In this document: in pieces, positions 1 through 4,306 of the stretch
Numbering within the stretch: the first letter of the stretch is position 1
Layout: the number at the start of each line of letters is the position of its first letter
From: UPXZ01 sp018055865
GTDB taxonomy: Bacteria > Bacteroidota > Bacteroidia > Bacteroidales > Paludibacteraceae
Direction: 5' to 3'
Assembly: GCA_964292695.1 (NCBI GenBank)
Contig: CAXYWB010000114.1
Location: forward strand, 1 to 7,144
Length of the DNA stretch: 7,144 bases
The notes under the pieces: model-generated
Seen by the model: the letters and a program-made list of their open reading frames with translations, nothing else
The model's database searches: none
Told to the model about the DNA's origin: nothing
Program-made: the position numbers and the translations under genes

Positions 1-39
1 ATGGATGCAATAGCTGAAAATGTGAATAATTAAAAGTAA

Positions 40-222
40 CCGGAAAATAAAAAGTCATTTTTTAGAATATTTTGGTCTGATAAAAACACCGAAATAATCA
101 CCTGGTGTAAAATCTCGCTCCGTGGTTACGAAGCAGCTTTAATACTTCAGGGCAATGGCTATACCAATGTGAAAGTATTGGAAGGCGGCATTATGGCCTG
201 GCCATGGGCAAGAGAAAAATAG
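40..222 (+). pseudogene. Rhodanese-domain C-terminal remnant (5'-truncated)
   Basis: The frame is open from 40 to the TAG at 220-222, and from about position 79 it reads like the C-terminal half of a rhodanese (sulfurtransferase) domain. It has a beta strand (EIITWC), the active-site loop CKISLRG with its cysteine codon at 106-108, the helix RGYEAALILQGNGY, and the terminal strand and helix VKVLEGGIMAWPWAREK. This arrangement is typical of the rhodanese domain at the end of FAD-dependent CoA-disulfide-reductase-like oxidoreductases, though a stand-alone rhodanese is possible. The N-terminal half of the domain and any start codon are missing: in-frame stops lie at 31-33 and 37-39, and the other two + frames also close at once. 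The catalytic loop is intact, but about 45 residues cannot form a rhodanese fold, so I call it a decayed fragment. A sequencing or assembly deletion near 35-80 is the main alternative. Confidence 0.7.
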
Positions 223-296
223 TTCGTACTTATCAGTTAATTATCAATATCTTTAGAAGTCAACCTCGAAAGAGTTTTATGATAGTTTCGTATTAA

Positions 297-332
297 TTAA
301 CGGCTGAGATTCAGGTGAATTTCAGCCGTTAA
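297..332. terminator. Strong palindromic hairpin, likely bidirectional terminator
   Basis: Arms 297-313 and 316-332 are complementary over 17 positions, with 16 Watson-Crick pairs and one G-T wobble (308/321). They close around GG, so the physical loop would be 4-6 nt. The hairpin lies between the end of the + strand rhodanese remnant (222) and the stop of the minus-strand cDPGS-like gene (367), where a shared terminator is expected. A uniform T-run does not follow directly on either side, although both flanks are AT-rich. It is therefore an imperfect intrinsic terminator or a 3'-end stabilising hairpin. The rest of 223-366 shows no gene. Confidence 0.65.
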
Positions 333-366
333 ATATTATCGTAATTTGAAGTCAAATTTTTTTATT

Positions 367-1707
367 TCATTTCACCAGGTTATGTTTTTTCACAAAATCA
401 CCCAACACATCGGAGAGTTTCGGACGGCCTATTTCTTCCAGGTCGTAATCAACCTTTGTGGCAGGTTTGTTTATTTTCACAATCCGCTGTAAATCTATTG
501 GAGTAGCAATGACCACCGTATCGCAATCGGTATTGTTAATCGTCTTTTCAAGGTCGGCAATTTGTTGATCACCATAACCCATAGCCGGAAGCAGCAGACC
601 GATATTGGGGTACGTTTTGAATGTTTCGGCCAACTTCCCGACAACAAACGGACGGGGATCTACGAGTTCCTTAGCGCCGTATTTACGTGCGGCAACTGTT
701 CCGGCTCCGAGTTTCATTTCGCCGTGGGTGAGGGTAGGACCATCTTCCACCACCAGTACACGTTTTCCTTTAATCAGTTCGGGATGGTGAACAGTAAGCG
801 GAGATGCCGCATCTATTACCACAGCAGTAGGATTAACTTTTTCAATGTTTTCTCTCACTATCTGGATGTTTTCAGGCGATGCACTGTCCATTTTATTGAT
901 AACCACTACATCGGCCACACGCAGCGTCACTTCACCCGGATAATACGACAGTTCGTTGCCGGGCCGGTGCGGATCAACTACCGTTATCATTAAATCAGGA
1001 ACATAGAAAGAGAAGTCGTTGTTTCCTCCATCCCAGATAACAACATCGGCTTCCTTTTCAGCTTCTCTCAAAATGGCTTCGTAATCCACTCCGGCATATA
1101 TCACGTTGCCGCGAACTACGTGTGGTTCGTATTCTTCCATTTCTTCGATGGTGCAGTTGTGTTTTTTCAAATCTTCAATGGTAGCAAATCGCTGCACTTT
1201 TTGTTCCACCAGGTTACCATAAGGCATCGGATGACGCACTGCAACAACTTTCAGCCCCATCTCCATCAATACTTCGATTACTTTGCGGGAGGTTTGGCTT
1301 TTTCCGCAGCCTGTTCTTACGGCGCATACAGAAATTACCGGTTTAGTACTCTTAATCTGTGTATTTGAAGGGCCCAATAACATGAAATCGGCTCCGGCAG
1401 CATTCACTATGGCGCTCACACCCATCACTTTGTGGTAAGTGACATCGCTGTACGAGAATACACAAATATCCGCTTTCAGTTCACTGATCAGTTTTACCAA
1501 ATCTGTTTCAGCATGGATGGGAATTCCCTGCGGATATAGGTCTCCTGCAAGCTCTGAAGGGTATTTCCTACCATCAATATCCGGAATTTGTGCTGCAGTG
1601 AATGCCACAACATTGTACAATTCATTTCCTCTGAAATACGTGTTGAAATTGTGAAAATCACGACCGGCTGCACCGATAATAATTACATTTTTCTTTTTGA
1701 CTTGCAT
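367..1707 (-). CDS. Cyclic 2,3-diphosphoglycerate synthetase-family P-loop GTPase
   Basis: This 446-residue protein matches the cDPGS family in layout and length. The methanogen enzyme uses ATP to close 2,3-diphosphoglycerate into its cyclic form. The role of bacterial members is not established, so the product name is a family label. An N-terminal domain (about 1-120) opens with a Rossmann-like strand and loop, VIIIGAAGRDFHNFN (8-22). The P-loop domain follows, with a Walker A-type motif ending GCGKS (133-137), a Walker B-like segment VVIWDGGNND (222-231) and NKMD (271-274), the guanine-specificity motif of GTPases. This resembles SIMIBI-class NTPases. The C-terminal part has VEDGPTLTHGE (320-330) and PAMGYGDQQ (374-382). 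No signal peptide or membrane segment is seen, so it should be cytoplasmic. I chose the ATG at 1705-1707 because the longer frame to a TTG at 1773 begins upstream of the predicted promoter and adds a non-family, lysine-rich leader. No Shine-Dalgarno is seen. Confidence 0.85.
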   Translation of the reverse strand: MQVKKKNVIIIGAAGRDFHNFNTYFRGNELYNVVAFTAAQIPDIDGRKYPSELAGDLYPQGIPIHAETDLVKLISELKADICVFSYSDVTYHKVMGVSAIVNAAGADFMLLGPSNTQIKSTKPVISVCAVRTGCGKSQTSRKVIEVLMEMGLKVVAVRHPMPYGNLVEQKVQRFATIEDLKKHNCTIEEMEEYEPHVVRGNVIYAGVDYEAILREAEKEADVVIWDGGNNDFSFYVPDLMITVVDPHRPGNELSYYPGEVTLRVADVVVINKMDSASPENIQIVRENIEKVNPTAVVIDAASPLTVHHPELIKGKRVLVVEDGPTLTHGEMKLGAGTVAARKYGAKELVDPRPFVVGKLAETFKTYPNIGLLLPAMGYGDQQIADLEKTINNTDCDTVVIATPIDLQRIVKINKPATKVDYDLEEIGRPKLSDVLGDFVKKHNLVK

Positions 1708-1747
1708 AGTAAAGGGTTTTATGATGTTTATTAATACATTATTTTTA

Positions 1748-1755
1748 CAAAGATA
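1748..1755 (-). promoter_or_regulatory. Bacteroidota -7 box for the cDPGS-like gene
   Basis: Read on the minus strand this is TATCTTTG, a perfect match to the Bacteroidota sigma-ABfr -7 consensus TAnnTTTG. It sits about 40 bp upstream of the ATG at 1707, predicting a leader of roughly 30-35 nt. No convincing -33 TTTG element is seen at the usual spacing. A TTG at 1773-1771 is closer than expected. Confidence 0.6.
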
Positions 1756-1860
1756 AAATTTTATTTTTCTCAACGAAAAAATATATCGATAAATATATAA
1801 AAAATATGCAAAAAAATCAGGATTCTCAAATCAATCTACAGAGCGGATTGGGAATAACAG

Positions 1861-1887
1861 TATCAATTATCTTTATTGATTATCAAT
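1861..1887. promoter_or_regulatory. TATCAAT repeat array, candidate operator
   Basis: TATCAAT occurs at 1861-1867 and again at 1881-1887, exactly 20 bp apart (about two helical turns). The inverted form ATTGAT lies between them at 1875-1880, giving a 6-bp inverted repeat with 1862-1867 across 7 bp. The array lies just upstream of the pirin -7 box and covers its -33 region, so a bound protein could influence pirin transcription. The bases are AT-rich and the regulator is unknown, so this is tentative. Confidence 0.3.
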
Positions 1888-1902
1888 TTTTACTTTTCAA
1901 CT

Positions 1903-1910
1903 TATATTTG
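1903..1910 (+). promoter_or_regulatory. Bacteroidota -7 box for the pirin gene
   Basis: TATATTTG is a perfect match to TAnnTTTG, 62 bp upstream of the preferred pirin ATG at 1973. Transcription would start near 1917, leaving a leader of about 55 nt. An ATTG at 1875-1878 is a weak -33 candidate with a spacer slightly longer than usual. Confidence 0.6.
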
Positions 1911-1972
1911 GTAACGTTGTTTTAATGATATTAATCCAAAAAGTATTATCAAAAAAAAATAGAGATAGAAAA

Positions 1973-2689
1973 ATGACAAAAACAATATATCACAAAGCTT
2001 CAACACGTGGACATGCCGATCACGGCTGGCTCAATTCTTATCATACTTTCAGTTTTGCGGGCTATCACAATCCGGAGCGAGTTCATTTCGGAATGCTGCG
2101 GGTGTTGAATGATGATACCGTACAGGCCGGGCAGGGTTTCGGTACGCATCCTCACAACGATATGGAAATAGTAAGCATACCGCTGGAGGGCGATTTGGAG
2201 CACAAAGACAGCATGGGAAATACGGCGATAATCCGTCATGGCGACGTGCAGGTGATGAGTGCCGGAACCGGTATATACCACAGTGAATATAATCATAACA
2301 ACGACCGACTGGTGAAATTCCTTCAGATTTGGGTTTTCCCGAATAAAAAAGGTGTTACACCCCGTTATGATCAAATTACTCTCGATATTAATGATCGCAG
2401 GAATAATTACCAGCAGATAGTATCGCCCAATCCTGATGACGATGGAGTTTGGCTTCATCAGGATGCTTGGTTTCACCTGGCGCAGTTTGACAGGGATTTT
2501 TCGCTGGATTACGAAATAAAAAAAACCGGAAACGGAGTGTACGCTTTCGTTTTGAGCGGCGAACTGGAAGTGAATGGCACCAAACTGGATACGCGCGATG
2601 GCTTTGGAATGTGGGATCTGGATAAATTTTCGGTGAAAGCGCTCTCACAAGACGCTGAAATACTGCTGATAGAAGTACCGATGAAGTAG
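1973..2689 (+). CDS. Pirin-family bicupin (YhhW/quercetinase-like)
   Basis: This 238-residue protein is a full-length pirin of the short YhhW type, a metal-dependent two-cupin protein. Some family members oxidise quercetin in vitro, but physiological substrates are usually unknown. The N-terminal signature runs from HKASTRGHADHGWLNSYHTF (7-26) to FAGYHNPERVHFGMLRVLNDD (28-48). The four residues that bind the metal in characterised pirins all appear present: His59 and His61 in GTHPHNDME, then His103 and Glu105 in GIYHSEYN. The second cupin (about 130-238) is more divergent and lacks the metal site, as usual. No signal peptide is seen, so it is likely cytosolic. An in-frame ATG at 1925 would add 16 basic residues (ILIQKVLSKKNRDRK) and leave almost no leader. 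The ATG at 1973 places MTKTIYHKASTRG at the family's normal N-terminus. The upstream bases are A-rich with no clear Shine-Dalgarno. It diverges from the cDPGS-like gene and converges on the tolC-like gene. No clear terminator is seen in 2690-2766. Confidence 0.9.
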   Translation: MTKTIYHKASTRGHADHGWLNSYHTFSFAGYHNPERVHFGMLRVLNDDTVQAGQGFGTHPHNDMEIVSIPLEGDLEHKDSMGNTAIIRHGDVQVMSAGTGIYHSEYNHNNDRLVKFLQIWVFPNKKGVTPRYDQITLDINDRRNNYQQIVSPNPDDDGVWLHQDAWFHLAQFDRDFSLDYEIKKTGNGVYAFVLSGELEVNGTKLDTRDGFGMWDLDKFSVKALSQDAEILLIEVPMK

Positions 2690-2762
2690 CCCCGCCAAAC
2701 TTCAGAAGGCAAAAAAGCGGCTATCGGGAATTATAAATAGTTTCATTTTTCCACTCTCAAAG

Positions 2763-2789
2763 CCTCTCATTCGGGGAGGTTTGGAGGAG
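2763..2789 (-). repeat. REP-like G/C-run repeat, copy at tolC 3' end
   Basis: On the minus strand this reads CTCCTCCAAACCTCCCCGAA followed by TGAGAGG. It can form a small hairpin pairing CCTC with GAGG, and it resembles C-run/AAA/C-run intergenic repeats that I recall as frequent in Bacteroidota. A diverged copy in the opposite orientation lies at 4115-4134, with 14 of 19 aligned bases identical. This copy overlaps the coding sequence and encodes its last residues and stop. Repeat status rests on these two copies and general resemblance. Confidence 0.4.
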
Positions 2790-4107
2790 ATAAATATTCC
2801 CCAATCTTTCCACTGATTTGCATCAGTGATATTTCATACAGTTTGGCACTGTATTCGGCCGATACGAGCCGTTCTTCGGCTGCCAGCAGATTGTTTTGCG
2901 CTTCCCGAAGCTGTAAGCCGGATAAATCACCCAGTTTGTATCTGTCCATCGCAATTTCGTAATTCAACCGGGCATTTTCAAGGCTGATTTTTTCAAGCGA
3001 AAGCAGTTCGATATTATTCCGGTAAGCCAGCCAGATATTGGTAAACCGGCTGTTGAGCGAAAGTTTCAACTGATCATTTTCTAACAGTCTGTTTTCAATC
3101 TGAATACGCGCGTTGTTTTGCTCCCGCACTTTATTGAAACCGTCGAATAGACGGAATCCGAGTGTCAATCCCACATTGGGTCCCCACGTGTTTTGTTTGT
3201 CCAGATTTCCCCGGTTGTAATTGAAATGAGTCAAACCGTAACCGGTATTGAGCCTCAGGTAAGGGAAGTTTTGACTTCTGGCCGTTTTAAGGTCGAGCTC
3301 ACTGATTATTTTTTCTTTTTCAGCTAATTTCATCAGAATGTTATCGGAATATATTTTTTCCTGTAATGCGTTTTTTTCCAACAAGGTAACAACAAGGATA
3401 GCCGTGTCGGCCGATTGAAATTGCCTGTCAACATCCTGATTTCCCATAAGTTCGTTCATTTTTATGCGTGAAGTATTCAGCAATTCGTACTGATGCATCA
3501 ATCGTGAACTGTCGGTATTGAAATCCACCCGTGCCTGCTGTAAATCCAGCCGTGACATATTCCCGATTTGATAACGGGCTTCTACAATTCGCATTCGCTC
3601 ACGCGAGAGTCGAACAGCTGAACGAAGGTTTTTCATCCGGATATTTTGCTGTACGAAGTTGTAGTATTCGGCTGAAAGGTCGGCAATGAAATTCTCAATA
3701 ACGGATTGCGTGTTCAGTTCGCCCATCTGCTGCAGTTCCCGAAGTTTTTTGTAGCTTGTTTGCGCTCTGAATCCTTCAAAAAGCATCCAGTTAAGGTTTG
3801 CACCTGCGTTCAGCGTTTCGGTATGTGAACCGCGAATACTTGTTTTATCGCTTCCATCCTTCGGAAACTGGTCGCTTCCACTCACAGCCGTGGTGTTGAA
3901 ACTGCTGCTCAATTCTACTGTCGGAAGCATCCCTGCATTGCCCGGAGTAGCATTGTTGTCGGTTATTTGCTGGTTATTTCTCGAAAGCCGGATATCAAAA
4001 TTTTGCTCCAGGCCGATGCGCAGACATTCACCCAAATCCATTTTTTCTTGCGAAAAAGTAATAAACGGAATGAGAAAATAGAGAAATATAGTTAAAAGTT
4101 TTTTCAT
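2767..4107 (-). CDS. TolC-like outer-membrane efflux channel
   Basis: This 446-residue outer-membrane factor would form the trimeric exit duct of a tripartite efflux pump. The N-terminus, MKKLLTIFLYFLIPFITFSQ (1-20), is a signal peptide ending in the FSQ typical of Bacteroidota. No lipobox cysteine follows, so it is probably not a lipoprotein. Two homologous OEP repeats are visible. The strand motifs NWMLFEGF (106-113) and GFRLFDGF (317-324) correspond, as do the helix-turn motifs ARYQIGNMSRLDL (177-189) and DRYKLGDLSGLQL (388-400). Long helices around 120-220 and 330-435 would build the periplasmic tunnel. The ATG at 4105-4107 puts the signal peptide first and has GGGGAG seven bases upstream. 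A longer frame from 4158 would add 17 residues ahead of the signal peptide and is unlikely. It lies 197 bp downstream of the RND pump gene on the same strand. The tail SPPNLPE is encoded by a repeat-like sequence and may not be functional protein. Confidence 0.9.
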   Translation of the reverse strand: MKKLLTIFLYFLIPFITFSQEKMDLGECLRIGLEQNFDIRLSRNNQQITDNNATPGNAGMLPTVELSSSFNTTAVSGSDQFPKDGSDKTSIRGSHTETLNAGANLNWMLFEGFRAQTSYKKLRELQQMGELNTQSVIENFIADLSAEYYNFVQQNIRMKNLRSAVRLSRERMRIVEARYQIGNMSRLDLQQARVDFNTDSSRLMHQYELLNTSRIKMNELMGNQDVDRQFQSADTAILVVTLLEKNALQEKIYSDNILMKLAEKEKIISELDLKTARSQNFPYLRLNTGYGLTHFNYNRGNLDKQNTWGPNVGLTLGFRLFDGFNKVREQNNARIQIENRLLENDQLKLSLNSRFTNIWLAYRNNIELLSLEKISLENARLNYEIAMDRYKLGDLSGLQLREAQNNLLAAEERLVSAEYSAKLYEISLMQISGKIGEYLSPPNLPE

Positions 4108-4114
4108 AGAAATG

Positions 4115-4120
4115 CTCCCC
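4115..4120 (-). promoter_or_regulatory. Shine-Dalgarno-like GGGGAG of the tolC-like gene
   Basis: On the minus strand GGGGAG is followed by a 7-base spacer (CATTTCT) and the ATG at 4107, a good position for a ribosome-binding site. It supports this start over the one at 4158. It is part of the repeat at 4115-4134, so the match may come from the repeat. The other complete genes here lack such a sequence. Confidence 0.4.
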
Positions 4121-4134
4121 AAATCCCCCCGAAG
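4115..4134 (+). repeat. REP-like G/C-run repeat, copy at tolC 5' end
   Basis: The + strand reads CTCCCCAAATCCCCCCGAAG, a pattern of C-run, AAA(T), C-run, GAA like the copy at 2763-2789, but inverted relative to it. The two copies flank the tolC-like gene almost exactly. It stands out from the very AT-rich DNA around it (4141-4300). Confidence 0.4.
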
Positions 4135-4174
4135 TGAGATTTTTTTGCTTTTTATCAATTTGTGTGTTTTGCGT

Positions 4175-4190
4175 AATCAGTATCCTGATT
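4175..4190. other. Small hairpin in the pump-tolC gap
   Basis: AATCAG (4175-4180) and CTGATT (4185-4190) form a perfect 6-bp stem with a 4-nt loop in the AT-rich spacer between the pump and tolC-like genes. It is too weak and lacks the T-run for a confident terminator. It could be an attenuating or processing structure, or chance. Confidence 0.2.
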
Positions 4191-4306
4191 GTATAATGAA
4201 ACAAGATTCAGAATAAAGTCGTAAAATAATAAATATATGAGAAAAACAATACGTTTTTTTAGTTGTCAAAATAATCAAAAAAATCAAAGTTCTGACTTTT
4301 TCGCCG

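Noticed and set aside
1..33. Short open frame starting with ATG and ending at TAA (31-33).
   Set aside because: Only 10 codons. It may be the tail of a gene lying to the left, but nothing identifies it, and the ATG at base 1 is probably coincidental.
562..993. 143-codon + strand frame.
   Set aside because: It is antisense to the well-supported cDPGS-family gene and its translation shows no domain pattern.
1708..1773. N-terminal extension of the cDPGS-like gene from a TTG start.
   Set aside because: It spans its own predicted -7 box and adds residues not typical of the family. The ATG at 1707 fits better.
1756..1830. AT-rich stretch with partial palindromes around ATCGAT, considered as a replication or integration site.
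   Set aside because: No iterons, DnaA boxes, att-like repeats or integrase nearby. It is ordinary Bacteroidota promoter-region composition.
1925..1972. N-terminal extension of pirin from the ATG at 1925.
   Set aside because: It would start about 8 nt after the predicted transcription start and adds a lysine-rich stretch absent from pirins.
2687..2723. Possible pirin terminator pairing TAGCC (2687-2691) with GGCTA (2719-2723).
   Set aside because: Only a 5-bp stem across a large loop and with no T-run, so not supportable.
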